From Polytrichum commune (taxonomy: Eukaryota > Streptophyta > Polytrichopsida > Polytrichales > Polytrichaceae), in NCBI GenBank assembly GCA_950295325.1, contig OX485803.1, positions 57,243,554-57,307,553 on the forward strand: a stretch of 64,000 bases of DNA, given 5' to 3'. Positions 12,330 to 25,601 of this stretch are shown one piece after another (position 1 is the first letter of the stretch; the number at the start of each line of letters is the position of its first letter). Made by a program: the position numbers and the translations under genes. The notes under the pieces were generated by a model that was not told where the DNA came from, did not search any database, and saw nothing but the letters and a program-made list of their open reading frames with translations.

Positions 12330-14890
12330 ATGATGGGCTTGAATGAATGTTTATTCATACCTTGAAAAAACAGACAGCATGTTCTATAAAGCCCAAAAAA
12401 ATGTGGCAAAGAAGATGGACGTCCTCGACTGAGTCGCTGGAAGCTACCGGCAAGGCATCATGGAGAGGGGATAATATGGACCAGGCAAGTCGGCATGTGC
12501 CTGCACCCACTACTCCACTCGACAAACATAACTACTTGTCATGCTTCATCCAAAGGGGAGGGGGGGGGGGGGAAGGGGGAAGGGGGGGAGCTCTTTTGCA
12601 AGATAAAAGGAGGGGGAGGATGAGGCCACCATGGACGAGGACAAAGAGAGAATCAAAGAGGATGCTAGTTTGACAAGCTGCACCCATTAGTCTGAGGCTC
12701 CCAAATAGAATAAGGCATTGTGGACTAATCCTCAGAGCAAACTCTTCCCGCAATTGATGGTACACAAAGAGAAGGACATGTTCTCTACAAATGCCACAAC
12801 TGCGTTCCAAGAGCACATGAAGGGGAAGGGGAAGAAGATCGACATCTTGAATGAGGACGAGGATGACCATGGAGCTAGCGAAGAGGCTTAGGTTTGACCC
12901 CCCTTCCTTTCAGCCTCTACAAATATTGTGAGGGTCAAGCTGGAGGTGCTAACCATGGAGGAGGCGAAAGGTCATAGTCTCAAGGGAGAAGAGAAACACC
13001 TTCGTTGTGAGAAGGCCGTTGCGGATGAACCTTTGGTGAAAGAAGAAGTTATGCAAATAAGGTGCTTCTTCTGAGCAAGGAGTGGGAAAAGGTCCAACCA
13101 CCAATTGTCCTAGCAACCCTCATCACGTCCATCATTCAAAGCAAATTTTCTCAGGGGTTGATGGTTGCTCCCTCAACCTGATTCCCACACCTGCCACTGA
13201 GTTTTCGAGAGCAACAATTCCCACAACAACCCTTCATGTTTTTGCAACCTCCCTTGGAACATTTCTCCCACCACGCATGGCCCCATCCATATTATTTACC
13301 CCCCCCCCCCGGTGCACTTGACACCCTCCATGTCCTTGATGACACCCTACCCTTTTTTGGCGACACCCTCTCTGTCGGGGACGGCACTCCATCCTTTGTA
13401 GAGCAAATTTGGGCAGTTGATTGAAACCAACCCCCTCTTACATTGGGTTAGGAGGGCCTCCCACATGCGGAGGAGAAACAAGAGGAATAGGTGGTTGTGT
13501 GCAACGACGATACGGACCTAGGTGTTGAAGGACTGCAAAGGCCTAGTAATACCTCCAATCCCAAACTAGTCGATGAACCAATGCATGATGCCTAGGCAAA
13601 GATTGGCTTGGGAAAAGGGCATGATCCTCAATAGGTGCGGGAGTAGGTTGTTGTTAACATTGGTGAAGGCAGTGCCGAGTGTGTTGGCGAGGCGCTAACT
13701 ATGGAAACTTTTGCGGTTGCTAGACATGACCAGGACAAGGTAATTCTCTGAGTCCTCCTAGTTTGGGTAAGTCTTCTGGTCATGTCTGGTCAATATGTGG
13801 TTGTATTGTATTTGTGCTTGCCTTGACTTCCCCCAATACCCACCGCCAAGATTCTCCACTGTGAGGCCACAGTCAAGTTGCCTTCTTTGCGCGAAATCAA
13901 TTTTGCAGTGCTCAACTTAGGAAGTTTTGAAGCACTTGTTCAAACCAAATTCTAGACAAATTGTACACAGAGCTTTTGATAATAAAACATTCATTTTATC
14001 TTCCATCTTTTTGTATAAATATGTATGTATATGTATATGTATACGTATAGATAGATGGATAGATGGTGTGCTCTCAAATTGCCTTGTGTGACAATTGGCT
14101 TCTCTCATTCCTTGCATGATTTTGTTTTCCCCTCATGAACAATTTGCGTGAATAATGTATGAAATGGACCTAGCATAACAAAGGCGACACCCCACTTGCT
14201 CGTCTCCACATGGTATGGAGCATAGCATCGCTGCTCCCTTTTGCTTGTCTTTGCATCACATGAAGTACGGTGTGGCCGCTCCCCCATTTTTTCTACCCTT
14301 CCCATGGAAGTTCTTGATGTTGGACCTCAATGGGGTATTGGTCCAATGCGTGCATTGTCTTAGGGCCTCGACAATCCCATTCTATATGCCCAAAAACATG
14401 GACTACGGCATGTTCCCAACATCCATCAATAGACTGAAGGTAGACATCCAAAGTTTGTCCCAATGTCCATCAAGGCCGAAGGTAGACTACATGTATAGAG
14501 AGTTGTAAGTTCATGCAAAATATCGTAAATTTATTTGAGATAATTTTCTTGGTTATATGTAATTGTGTTTTTTAAATGTATAATAGTTTTCACATGCCCC
14601 CCCCTTCTCCTCTCCTCGTGTTTTGGTTGATTTTATGTCCGCCAATTCTCCGAGGACTTGGTCTAGGCCATCATAAACTCTAACTTGCAAAGCCTTTTCT
14701 ACGACAAAACTTACAATGTGGCATCCATGATCGAATACTCCAAGAAGCCCCTGGATGTTGGCGTTGTGGACAACCCTCACCCAAGCAAATCTTCCGTGCC
14801 TTATTGTCCCTGTCCCCGTCCCCATTCAATGGGCTCACCCATACACGCAATTGTGTCTAGGGCTCCTCTTCTTAGTCCGACGGCGACATG
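12330..14890 (+). pseudogene. Pseudogene D: decayed copy of the linker/HAD part of gene A
   Basis: This copies gene A from its third exon on (48,493-53,157), introns included, so it arose by DNA duplication. After an acceptor ending TTGTAG it reads MMGLN, then FYKAQKNVAKKMDVLD (gene A: FYKAQKSLAKKMDILD) with TGA where A has Trp. SEAPK-stop-NKAL, NPQSKLFPQL and DMFSTNATTAFQEHMKGKGK follow (~12,690-12,834), then VKLEVLTMEEA (~12,931-12,963) and DEPLVKEEV. The donor at 13,738/13,739 is kept, but the acceptor CACAG has become CACAT (~14,210). The HAD fragment FLMLDLNGVLVQCVHC (from ~14,310) lacks about 140 codons and resumes at MYREL. The tail reads SLFYDKTYNVASMIEYSKKP (~14,690-14,750). Several stops and indels make it non-functional. 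It lacks the CACTA insertion of gene A. Confidence 0.85.
14310..14508 (+). pseudogene. HAD/FCP1-like fragment within pseudogene D
   Basis: The nucleophile strand reads LMLDLNGVLVQCVHC, nearly the same as gene A (LVLDLNGVLVQCVHC). The following residues drift, and the fragment then jumps to a DYMYREL ending that matches the end of the gene A exon. The middle of the HAD domain, including the WSS and VDDS motifs, is missing. It continues past a stop where gene A has ELFSH. Confidence 0.75.
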
Positions 14891-15027
14891 ATGTGTCACT
14901 GGCGTCTTTGGATGGACATTTAACTGACATTGGATGTGCATGTCTCTGGTGCCCCATGCAATCCATTGCATGTCCATGCCGACTCCACCCTGACCATCCG
15001 GTGTCCCAAGGTATGCTATACCCTCCG

Positions 15028-15368
15028 CTCGGGGGGGGGGGGCAGTGTGTTAAAAAGTTAAGGATATAGGTGCGAACAACCACTATTTTATAGGGGGGTA
15101 TTACTTTCAATTCTCTTCTTTTTTTCACATGCTATCATTATGTAAATTTATACTTTGGGTTAATAGAAAAATGGCTTGCATTACTTATAATTCCAAATTA
15201 CCTATTATTTCATACCCTATAGTACTTTAAAGATGTCCAGTGCCATATTTGATACCCTATATTACTCTTAAGTCCATTTATAATTTTTAGCCCCCATGTT
15301 TTTAAAATACCCTATCATTTGTTCGCACGTATATTGCTACTCCAACCAATGACTACCCCCCCCCCGAG
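15028..15368. mobile_element. MITE family 1, copy 1 (341 bp, 8-bp target duplication)
   Basis: The left end is CTCGG plus a G run; the right end mirrors it as a C run plus CCGAG. Inside both ends lies an inverted GTGCGAACAA motif. The element is flanked by an exact 8-bp direct repeat ACCCTCCG (15020-15027 and 15369-15376). It is ~95% alike to the copy at 25,263-25,601, which has a different target duplication. The 8-bp duplication suggests hAT-type mobilisation. It sits in the last intron/tail region of pseudogene D. Confidence 0.92.
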
Positions 15369-15376
15369 ACCCTCCG

Positions 15377-16669
15377 CCAAGTTGTATTTCATTACCCATA
15401 TTTCTCCATTTTTTTCGTTCAACTTTGGTTTTGGTCTTCCATCTCAAACTAACCCCTTCTAACTTATTTGTTCTGTCGGATTGTAGGTCGCGTCACCTTA
15501 TCCACCGAGTTGAAGCATTCATTTCTCCTACATAGAAGTGTGAGGCCATCTTCTTCTCTTAATGACATCTCATTTGAATCATCTTTCTATAATTCGGACT
15601 CTCGTTGGCCTTCTAAATCTATCATGATGGGCCTTGTAAACCATTCAAATCGCTCGCAGTTTTAATTAAGGTTCACGGACTACAAAAACAAAGAAGTTTG
15701 TTATTAATAATAGTCAATATATAAGTGACTACTAGATTTTAGGACATCCGCTTATGAATACGAATTGTGTAAGAGACTAATATTAGGTTTGGAGCAATCC
15801 ATATTCGAATGCGGTTGGTTATATTGACTGGTGTTATTTTAAACTAAGCTAGTATTAAAGCATGTATCATTTGTAGGCAGATTCAGAGAAGAAGTTAGTA
15901 CGCATGTGTGTAGAGAATCTTCTCAATTATGTTTTATTTATTTAGAGGAATTTTACCAGTTACCCACGCGAATTAACCAAACCGCTCTCGGTTGGATTAC
16001 AGTTCGCATTCTAATTAAAAATGAAGTTAGTGGTTAAAAATTAGATTAAGGTCAACTAGTTAATATGAAAAAATTCCGACAATAGACGAAGGACAATTAA
16101 ATATAATGAAAAACAATGAAGGTCATCGAAAGACATCGTAAGACAACGTTGAATGGAGGACGGCGATAAGCGGAGGATTGCGTCAAGCAGATGAAACGTC
16201 AAATGGGTGAAAGTCTAAGCATAGGACGGCGATGAACGAAAGATGGCGTGAAGCGGATGAATGTTGTTAGATCAAACGATTGGTGAATAAAGACCATTGG
16301 ATCTAGGGGTTTAGAAAATAATGGCTAGGGTGGTGGTGCCCGTGAATGCCAACTGTTAGATATAGATATGACTAGATCTATGGTTGATAAGGCTTTGTGG
16401 TGTGGTAGTCCCTCAAAGGAGAGCGCGGAGGCTTTTTTTTCTCTCTCATTCTCACGATTAGGACTATCCCCCTCTCTTTCCTCACCATGTAGGTAGAGAC
16501 ACAAGGTTCTTAGATAAATAAGAATATGAGTATTGGACAAAAATGTTGATGAACCTTATGAATATTGGATAAAATGATTTTTGAACCCTATTGAGAAGTT
16601 GTGTTATTGCCTAGTTGTATAAGTTTTTGATATTCTAACTTTATGATTGTATGAGTTATTACTTTAGCT
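15377..16669. other. No gene recognised
   Basis: AT-rich DNA without recognisable coding. Around 16,150-16,260 short GGACGGCGAT/GCGGATGAA-like motifs recur twice. I assign no function. Confidence 0.45.
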
Positions 16670-17046
16670 CTTGCTCCATTAGTTTCTGTATTAGTCTTTA
16701 CATTATTTTTGCATTAACGTCCGTATTAGTCTTTTATATGAGTCATTTACATTAGTCTTCTTCATTGGGTTCTACATAAGGCTTTACGTTGGTATTATGC
16801 ATTAATATTTTATACGAGTCCTCTACATTAGTCTTCAGTTTTAGATTATGTGTGAGGATCTACGTTAGTGTTTTGCATTAGTGTTTTGCATTAGTGTTTT
16901 GCATTAGGTTCTACGTGAGGCTTTGCGTTAGGGTTTTGCATTAGTCTTCTATATTATATTCTACATTAATCCTCTACATTAGGCTCTGCTTTAGTATTGT
17001 GTATTGGTCGTCTGCATTAGTGTTATGCACTAATGTTCTACATTAG
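16670..17046. repeat. Degenerate minisatellite, ~13-16 bp units
   Basis: A run of irregular units built on CATTAG plus a T-rich word (TGTTTTGCATTAG, TCTTCTACATTAG and variants). The clearest stretch has three near-identical TGTTTTGCATTAG units at ~16,870-16,910. No coding frame runs through it. Confidence 0.7.
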
Positions 17047-19023
17047 ATGAATTAGAAGGTTATTGATTGCAAGCACTAGAAAATCCCACCCATCCGGCCA
17101 ATCTTGTAGGTTGTTACTCCGCTTGGAGTAGCAATTATCACCATAAGCCCTCATCCTGACCTTGACTATAGCCGCAAAGCAAAGATTTTCCAGAATGTGG
17201 AGGCCATGCAAACAAAAGAAGTGGCAACCTAAGCCAAAAATGCTATAGTTAGCATTAACATTGTACATAAGTAAGCTTAGTTTAGGTCATACTATCCAGT
17301 ATTGGTTTCGTGATGCTCATTTGCTACCTAATTTCTTTGCCAGACCTTGTATTTTATGTTTCCTGTAATATGAATATCCATTTTGTTTTCCAATATTGTC
17401 TTATGTTTAGGTTGTCCTACCAAAACCATTTTAATATGAGTTTTTTTATCCAATTATGCCTTCATTTGTGCATGGATTGGGTTCCACTCTTGAATTTTCG
17501 CATGTTTGAGTTTCACACACCTTTCTCTAATATTATTTGACATTATCTACATTCTTATATATGTAGATGTCTCAAATTACCCAATATAATGTTAAGTGCA
17601 GAAGGTGGGCATGGTGGGAGAAACTAGGGGAAGGTGACATGCATGAAGCTGAGGTGGCAACATGACATGGACAACAAGATAAAGTAGGATAATTTAATTT
17701 AAAAGTGTTTTATTTTTATATTTATTCTTCTCTAAAGTGCTCCATGGGAACATGGTGACATGTCTTGAGGGGCAATGAACATAGACATGGGTATACATGC
17801 ATATATGATGGGTACACAAGGGTATGGACATATGAGTGCGCAAGCATATGCGATTAAGTTCATCCGGGATATTGATTCATATCCACGGCACATGTTTAAG
17901 CTAGGAAACTACAGTATTAGACTACCAACTCAAATCCAACTTTAGATTTGCAGTATATCGGTTTTTGACATCAGAATGTGTTGCCCATATTACTTTCCAA
18001 ATGTTACAACACAAGATTTCTTTTGCATTTTTTTATTTCATTTTATTTTCCCTTTTCTCTGTATCCTGGCAGCGTTCCACATGCTTATGCAAGAAAGGTA
18101 TACTTTGTACCTACTTGGACGAAGGTTGACATGCCATTCTTGTACATTTTGTACCTTAAGTATAGCCCACCTTGTCAAATGAGGTGCCCTGCAAATTAGC
18201 TTTGACTGACATCTGAGTCCCAAGACACATGTCCAATGAAAGAAGAACATCTCTTGCTGCTGCATGTGGGCGCATGCGGTTTTAGCTATTATCCGATATT
18301 TTTAAAGTTTAACTGAATGAAACAAGCATAAAGAAAATTCATCATTTATCTGCAAGTAAGTCATGTATGTTCAAGAAGGAACTTAGGAAAGCAAAGGCTG
18401 GAGATTGGAATCTGCAACCACTTCATAACATTACTAAGTGGTGTGGGCCCTAGGAATATAACCATGGGATGTTGGGAACTAAGTACGAATTTGAGTCTGT
18501 GTGTGTGCAAGGTTTGTGTGCATCCCATAGTTATATTCTCAAGGTCCACAGAATGTGCGTACATTGTTTTGTGATGTTATGTTGCTTGAAGTAACAATGG
18601 ATCAATTTGAAAAACTGACTATCACATGGATGATAGTAGACTTGCTTAACTCCAAGAGCTAGAAGAGAAGATGTCACACAACAATGATGTAGCTTGCAAT
18701 AATTCATAGCATGACATGAATTTATATAGTCTTTAATCTATGTGTGTACCATATGAACACTCTCTCTTTGATTATCAATCAAAACCTTTGTCAACCAAGG
18801 ATTAAACCTCTCAAATTTACCTTGGTAATAAGATCATGGCACATGTAATACGACATTTGAGAGGAGTTTGAGACTCCTTTCATAATATTCTCAAAATCAT
18901 GTGTTCCATGACTCACAAGGTGTTGTCTATGTGCATCAAAGAATGATTTTAAATTTATTTTTTCAAATAATAGCTTTGTAGGATGATTCTTTGATTCTAA
19001 GGGAACCCTTAATGTGAAAACAA
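17047..19023. other. No gene recognised
   Basis: AT-rich intergenic DNA. Near 17,410 there is a diverged relative of the GTTTGGGTCG palindrome repeat (GTTTAGGTTGTCCTACC followed by AAAAC), with the same ATATGAG-containing flank seen near 42,960 and 53,790. No other structure was found. Confidence 0.45.
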
Positions 19024-19512
19024 CTACACTAAATATGATATTTAGTGTCACCAATTATAATTGTCTTGCTCAATCCTAATTGTAAACTGTGGTGTATTGT
19101 CACCAACACTAAATGTTAACCCAACATTATTTGTCATTCCTTGTAAATTTTTTTGGGGATTAGAGAGTTACAGTGTTGCAATTGCTGTCACTTACTAAGT
19201 GATTTTTCATCCAAATTTCAATCATCCATGACAATATTTCATCACAAGTTGTTGACAAGAGAAGGTACTAGGGGTTTGGCCAATGGATGAACTCATCCAT
19301 CATCCATGACAATATTTGTAAACTTACTCAATAAGAAGTGTCATCCGAAAAGATACCATAGTGACATTATATACCATATAACACTAAAGGATGAACTCAT
19401 CCATCATCCATGACAATATTTGTAAACTTACTCAATAAGAAGTGTCATCCGAAAAGATACCATACTAGTGACATTATATACCATATAACACTAAATATCA
19501 TATTTAGTGTAG
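19024..19512. mobile_element. MITE family 2, copy 1 (with internal duplication)
   Basis: Both ends carry the same ~25-bp inverted repeat, itself nearly palindromic (CTACACTAAATATGATATTT, then AGTGT). The interior is homologous to 30,406-30,789. A ~105-bp block starting GGATGAACTCATCC is tandemly duplicated here (~19,284 and ~19,389), which explains the greater length of this copy. No clear target duplication and no coding were seen. Confidence 0.8.
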
Positions 19513-21653
19513 TTTCAAAATTGAAGCATTCAAATGGCAGTAGAGCATATTGTTTGCTTCTTTGAACTGTTCAATTAAAACATATTAGTTTAGAGGATTT
19601 CTTGCATGACTTCTTCATTGAGTTGCAGATGTCTAATTTACATGCACTTGATTTGAGCACAAATATAGATAATCACACACCTTTCATAGATACCATCACG
19701 TGTAAGCTTTACGGACACTTAAGTGACCCCATCAGCTAACGATTTGATACCTCCTCCTCCTCCTCCCAAACAAAGGGAAGAAACAGTAATAAAAAATTGA
19801 ACCTACAGTATATGAAAATAAAAACGAAGACTGCTTTTTAGAAGCTTGACATTGAGGGTTTTCCAGCACCCTAGCTATACGTATATCGACACATCACAAG
19901 AACGCTGAGGTGCGTGTAAAATACTCACCTGCAACCAATGCTCTGCAAGTATAATCGACAAAAGTTGATGAGCTCACGAATGCACATGGAATGGGGCTCA
20001 CAGTTCGAGGACTGTAGAAGGCATTGCCGCAGTGCTTCCTGTGAGGAGGAAGGGGAACCTGGATAAGGGGGTCCGTGGGGTCAAAGAATCTTGGCCCAAT
20101 CTTGAATTGTCTGACCCAAACCGTGCACACATTGATCCACTTGGCTCACTTGCATCATTTCGTGGGCAATGTTTTGTGCGGCATTGTCGGCGTTTTGAGT
20201 TTGCGTGGGCTCTCCTCCTCATCATCATCTTCCTCGGGGCCTAGATTAGCTACTCGTGTGTGAACAAAGCAAACGAGCATCATGCAGTTGGCTCTACATG
20301 TTAACTCCACATGATCATCACCACAGAATCTCATTGGGTCCCTACTTCCATTGCAAAGGCCATACTACTGCCTACAGTAGCAAGAACCGTGGTGGGGGCG
20401 AGTCCCAAAAGCGTTCAGTTTTTGTAAGGAGAATGTCTTGAGAATCATGACGGTCCTTTTCGTGAAACCCAAACGACTCATCAGTGTGTTTTGTTTATCT
20501 AATTACGTTCACGAGCAAGATATTATGATGCTGTTTCGCATTACACTGGGCTCTCAACACACCAAGTACACAAATTTAATGTCAGGGTTCCACCACTTGG
20601 CTCATTTTAAACCTATATAATTGGATCTATTGTAAGAACAGATTTCCCATCAGTCTTTTTCCAGTTGCAAAGAAGTTGAATGTAGTATGTGGAATTAAAA
20701 GTCCAGAACTTGGGTCTCCATTTGCAGTATTAATATGTAAGATGACTTCCTTTCATGCAAACTGCCAAGATTGGTGTTAGGCTGACTTTTGGAGACTTCC
20801 TCCACTTCAAGCAATGCCAACATCCACAGATGGGTTTCGTGCTTCAAAGTCATGTGGTGATAGACACCAAGAACTATTGTGTTGCTGTTTGCAAATCCAC
20901 TGTCTCCCATCATGCTGTGGCCTACAAGGCTTGCGAGAGCGTCGGCCCTTTTCGCTCTCAAAACAACGGGTGGGGTCCACATGTGGGCCCCACACTTCTC
21001 CCATTGGTTTGTTTCCACCCGGAAGCGGGATAAACCTGCCACCTGGCACCAAAGTAGTGGTACACAATTGCTCCCCACAAAGTTCACTTGCCGGTCGATG
21101 CTCCCAAATCAAGAGGATTGAGTTTCAAGTTCCATAGGACATGGTATATCCTACGTTGCAATAATAAACTCATTCTAAGTGAACCCAAAATCGAACAATG
21201 CCCACATATTGCAGAACATATATTCCAAGTTCGTACGACGGGGTTACGGAGTTTGGAAGGTTCACGACACTACAAAGGGGGTTGTGGTTGTGATTACTCA
21301 CCAATGTCAATCAACCACAACTATGGTTACTTTCAATCACACTTGGAGTTTGCGAATCCTTGTGGTTGTCATTGATGTCGGCATCAGTCTCCTAAATTGC
21401 AATCTATTAACGGCTTAGGTCTCAAACTCGAGAAGAGACTAAAGTGACTATTACCCTTGTTGGCCTTGGATTGTAGTGTTCGACTCACAGTGGAATCCAA
21501 CAATTTGTCCTTGGACCTTACCTTTGAGTTTGATTCAACTTTTTAATCGTGCCACATGAGCATGACATAATCACCGTAAGGAGAATTAAGCACATTGAGT
21601 ATTGGGTCCATGGGATAGATGGTGGTTATGCTTGTGGCTGCCATTTAAGGTAG
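19513..21653. other. No gene recognised; many overlapping reading frames
   Basis: Moderate-GC DNA from ~20.0 to 21.4 kb gives overlapping open frames on both strands, but none has a recognisable domain. A near-perfect palindrome GGGGTCCACATGTGGGCCCC lies at ~20,974-20,993. An exon of an unrecognised gene cannot be excluded. Confidence 0.4.
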
Positions 21654-21935
21654 ATGGTGGTAAAAACCAACACCACCCATTGGCCAGAGGAAAAAATATT
21701 ACATCAAGTTGTGTGGGACTCTTTGATTAACTATGGTAGACTTGAGTGGCAGCGTACCCTTCAGGACTTGGAAAAAGCTTTGGATGTTGCTTACGAAGAT
21801 GTTCTTAGAGAATTCAACAAGGTTTGGTGTGTCAAAGGTTTCATTGTTACTCATAACAATTTCGTGGTTACTTGGAAGGTTAGGCTCCAGATGGACATTA
21901 TTTTTCGAGTCCCCTTAGCTCACAGTTTCCCGTGA
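21654..21935 (+). CDS. Unrecognised coding-like open frame (94 codons)
   Basis: The translation has the look of protein (alternating charged and hydrophobic residues, with WPEEKILHQVVWDSLINYGR near the start and EDVLREFNKVW after it), unlike the surrounding frames. I do not recognise a family. It may be an exon or a transposon fragment. ATG at 21,654 is the first start in frame and TGA closes it at 21,933-21,935. No splice-bounded partner exon was identified; the frame downstream is AT-rich and empty. Confidence 0.35.
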   Translation: MVVKTNTTHWPEEKILHQVVWDSLINYGRLEWQRTLQDLEKALDVAYEDVLREFNKVWCVKGFIVTHNNFVVTWKVRLQMDIIFRVPLAHSFP

Positions 21936-22784
21936 AGTATTTGTGTTTTCTTTCCTTGCGATTGAATTTGTTTCAATTTTTCTTTTAATTATTAATATTA
22001 ATATTTAAAAATACTTATTAAAAATAAAACCTCAAATAAATGCCCTTAAATCTTGCACATCAAGTACATACTGAATTTTGAGATTGTCTGTCACCTTAGC
22101 ATCAAGCTCCCGTGTTGCTTTAAATCTTTGAACCCTTATAACTTTGAGATGCAGTTTTCAAATAAGACGCTCTTTGCTGTAATGGTTGGAATGCCATGTC
22201 AATTGCTACTGACAATCACTTGAGTTATTTAAAATCTAATAATTGTGAATGCATTTGATGCTAAAAATGTCATTTTTAGTACCATCTATCTTTATATGTC
22301 TTTTCATGAAAATATAAGCTAACAAGGTAAACAACAACCACAACCACCCCTAGTGTACACAACCCTTGATTCTCCTCTAAATCCAGACATTCTTGGCTTG
22401 TGGAGGATGATGACTCCTGAAAGAGTTATCCCATGCTCCCCACAAGTTCGCTGCAGGCCAATCTTCCCAATTTGTTAGGATCAAGTGTATCCCGGTTGCC
22501 AATCCACTCTTAGAGGCCACGGTGTATTGGAGCTCTTCAAATTATGATATAACAAACTATTAAATGACTTCTCAATGGTTGAACATTGCCCACATTTTCT
22601 AAGCTTTGTCAAGGATATAGTAGACCAAAAAAGGAAATCACAACCACAAATATGTGGAAAGTTCATCCAAATCCACAGATTCTAGGTTTGTGGAGGATTT
22701 TGCACAGGTGACTTCGGACAGAGTTTGTCCTCTATGGATGTGAACAACCTGGGACCAGTGAGCAGAGAGAATTCAGGCAAAATT

Positions 22785-22990
22785 GGTCAAGATCCAAGTG
22801 TTTCCAAGTCTAGCCGCTTACATGTTGATTTTGTTTAGTTTTTCTTTATTAAATTGAGATACAGTCCACATATTTCTCTAAAGTGATGAGGAATTTGCTT
22901 AAAGTCTTGAACTTGAACCAGTTGATTTTCATACTCAATGAACGGTTTGGGCAAAATAACCCATACACCGGTTCAACTCCAAACCCGTTT
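22785..22990 (+). repeat. Dispersed repeat, diverged copy 2 (partner near 1.8 kb)
   Basis: Same orientation and block order as 1,750-1,990 (TCAAGATCC, TTCCAAGT, TTACATGTTGA, then a T-rich run and TTTCTCTAAA). A related GTTTGTGGAGGAT-like block occurs twice just upstream (~22,395 and ~22,688), so the repeat may be longer. Confidence 0.45.
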
Positions 22991-23732
22991 AGACTAACCC
23001 TCATAAAAGCATCTAGTGTGTCAAGGTTGAGTCTAGTTCTCTTTTCGCTGTTAACCCACTTCTGCTCAAAAAACCCACTCTCGTAAACAACAATGCTAGT
23101 TGGGATCACAAGTATGGCTTGCCATAGCAACATTAAAGTTGGCCAATTAATCGTGAACTCCCAGTCATTGCCACCAAAACCCCAAGCTTCGTGCATACCT
23201 CAGTGTTCTCAAACAAAAGATAACATCTTCACGAATTCTAGCAACTCCGCATTGCATTGATTACCAAGGTCATTGCTCCAACAAAAATGGGTCACCAACT
23301 GGTTTAGCCATTGCTAAGTTAATGTCCCTTTGTCCAATTCATTTACAGGATAGTGTTTCAGGCTAAAAAGTCTAGCAGTATTGAATAACGTTTTGTAGTT
23401 AGTTTTATCTTTGCATGTACAACATTCTCTTGAGCTCTGATAATACAAATTCCTTTAACATGGTTACTTAAATGAACCAAGACCCCCTCACCCCTATAAC
23501 CATCATGGATGCATGTTTACAATAACCCTAGAACATTCTTGTGCGTCACTTCTCGTCATTGGGGGTCTAACATTAGAACTCAATGAAAACATAGTGATTT
23601 TCCACAATTAAGATCATCATCATCATCACAAGTGCCCACGAAGGACGATCCGTAGCATAGTAATAGCGCTTGATCAAATTACACGGTGAAGAAATCATCC
23701 TTACAACCATCCTTGCAACCAATGATCCTCCC

Positions 23733-23779
<47 letters not shown>

Positions 23780-23780
23780 G
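23733..23780. repeat. (TTG)n microsatellite
   Basis: Sixteen uninterrupted TTG units. Read on the minus strand they give a poly-Asn run, which is an artefact of the repeat. Confidence 0.95.
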
Positions 23781-25254
23781 ATGCTACTCCACCACATTCC
23801 TCCTCACCCCAAATAATTCCAGGTTGATTTTCGAACCTCCATCCCAAAACTAATAGAGCAAACTCAATAGCTAGTCATACAACAACCCATCCGAACTTAG
23901 TTCTAGATTCCACCCCAAACCGGACAGCTTGAATTTGTAACACTTGGATCTAGTTCCTGATTTCAATGCAGTCGAGTATTTAGGCTCATGGTAATCCACC
24001 CCCCCCCCCTTCTTGCTTGCCCGTCCATCCCCTACTAGTGTGAAGTAGATTGGATTGGAAGCCACTGATTCGGTGTGTCCGAATGGCAACCAAAACAAAT
24101 CGATCTAAGGTATTTCTCAGTGTTGAGGTGTGTGGTGATGGAGATGAAGCAAATGGCTGATCCGGAGGAGAGGGGCATCCGAGGGGAGTCTAAGAAATTA
24201 CAAGTTCAAGGATGGAGCTGGTAGCAAGGAAGCAAAGGGAGGGACTCCTGACTCTCGAGTCTCTGCTCTCCAGGGACAAATGAAATTTGATTGATCAATT
24301 TTAGTATGAACAATGCTTGATGGGCATATTATATTGAGGACTTCAAGTGACATCTTCATTTTCAATTTGGGTATGCATTTTGAAGGGTTGTTTTGAGAGA
24401 GGTATATTTTGAAGGGCCAAATCACATTTGAAGGGCATTGAGGACTTCAATCTGGAACACTGCCCTAGATCTTGAGAAGCAACATAACATTCTTCAACAC
24501 CAATATTACTTCTTCATCTTTTATCCATTCGTTATAACCTACAATTTTCCCGTGACTATGTTTTTGCCTATGAATAAGGAGATTATCCCATTGAAAATGA
24601 AGCCAAAGTAAGATGTGTCATTTTCAATATGAAGACTCAATATCTACATATTCATTACATGTTCATTCTAAGACTTTAGAAACATTCTTCTCTACAAAGT
24701 GTGAGTTGTACGATGATTGAAGAATGTTGAAAAGGCTTGAATCAACCCTTATTATATGTTTTTTTTAAAGTAATCAAGGTGGCGAGCTTAAGATTTTTGT
24801 GCAGTTTAATGTTGTTACATTGAGATGAATCAAAGGGATTATTTGTCGTATGCCCATAACCTATTTGTCAATTCGGGTGGCTACTTCTAATTATACATGA
24901 ACTAAATCCAAGGCTACATGTATGCTTAGATGAGGTGAACAATGGCGCCATATTTAGAATAATAAGTGGCCCCATAATTATATTCACAATCTACAAGTGG
25001 CCACACACACCACAAACTAAGGCTATGTGTTGAAATTGGCTACACACAAAAATTGCACTAGCCCCTTAAACCTCTAGAGGCTCCAAGTTCAATTGGTTTA
25101 CAACTCTATGAAAGGATCAACATGCACATATCATACAGTGAAAGCACTTAGCAATATATTAGGCCAACTAGTAATGCACCAACCCTCTTAAAGAACAATG
25201 TACATCAAATTTTGAACCAGTTTGCACACATATTAGATTATTAATGAAACATTA
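23781..25254. other. No gene recognised
   Basis: AT-rich DNA with a poly-C tract near 24,000. No domain-bearing frame, repeat boundary or RNA was seen. Confidence 0.5.
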
Positions 25255-25262
25255 TACACTTG

Positions 25263-25601
25263 CTCGGGGGGGGGGGGCAGTGTGTTAAAAAGTTAAGGAT
25301 ATAGGTGCGAACAACCACTATTTTATAGGGGGGTATTACTTTCAATTCTCTTCTTTTTTTCACATGCTATCATTATGTAAATTTCTACTTTGGGTTAATA
25401 GAAAAATGGCTTGCATTACTTATAATTCCAAATTACCTATTATTCCATGCCCTATAATACTTTAAAGATGTCCAGTGCCATTTTTGATACCCTATATTAC
25501 TCTTAAGTCCATTTATAATTTTTAGCCTCCATGTTTTTAAAATATCCTATCATTTGTTCGCACGTATATTGCTACTCCAACCAATGACTACCCCCTCCGA
25601 G
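25263..25601. mobile_element. MITE family 1, copy 2 (339 bp, 8-bp target duplication)
   Basis: Nearly identical to 15,028-15,368. The ends are CTCGGGGG and CCCCCTCCGAG, and the exact 8-bp direct repeat TACACTTG lies at 25,255-25,262 and 25,602-25,609. Two insertions with different, exact duplications define the boundaries firmly and suggest a fairly recent spread. Confidence 0.93.

Noticed and set aside
20755-21137. Open frames on both strands at 20.7-21.1 kb as a gene
   Set aside because: Frames overlap on both strands, with no domain, no splice-bounded structure and a near-perfect DNA palindrome in the middle.
23573-23797. Poly-Asn protein on the minus strand
   Set aside because: It is simply the (TTG)n microsatellite read in reverse.
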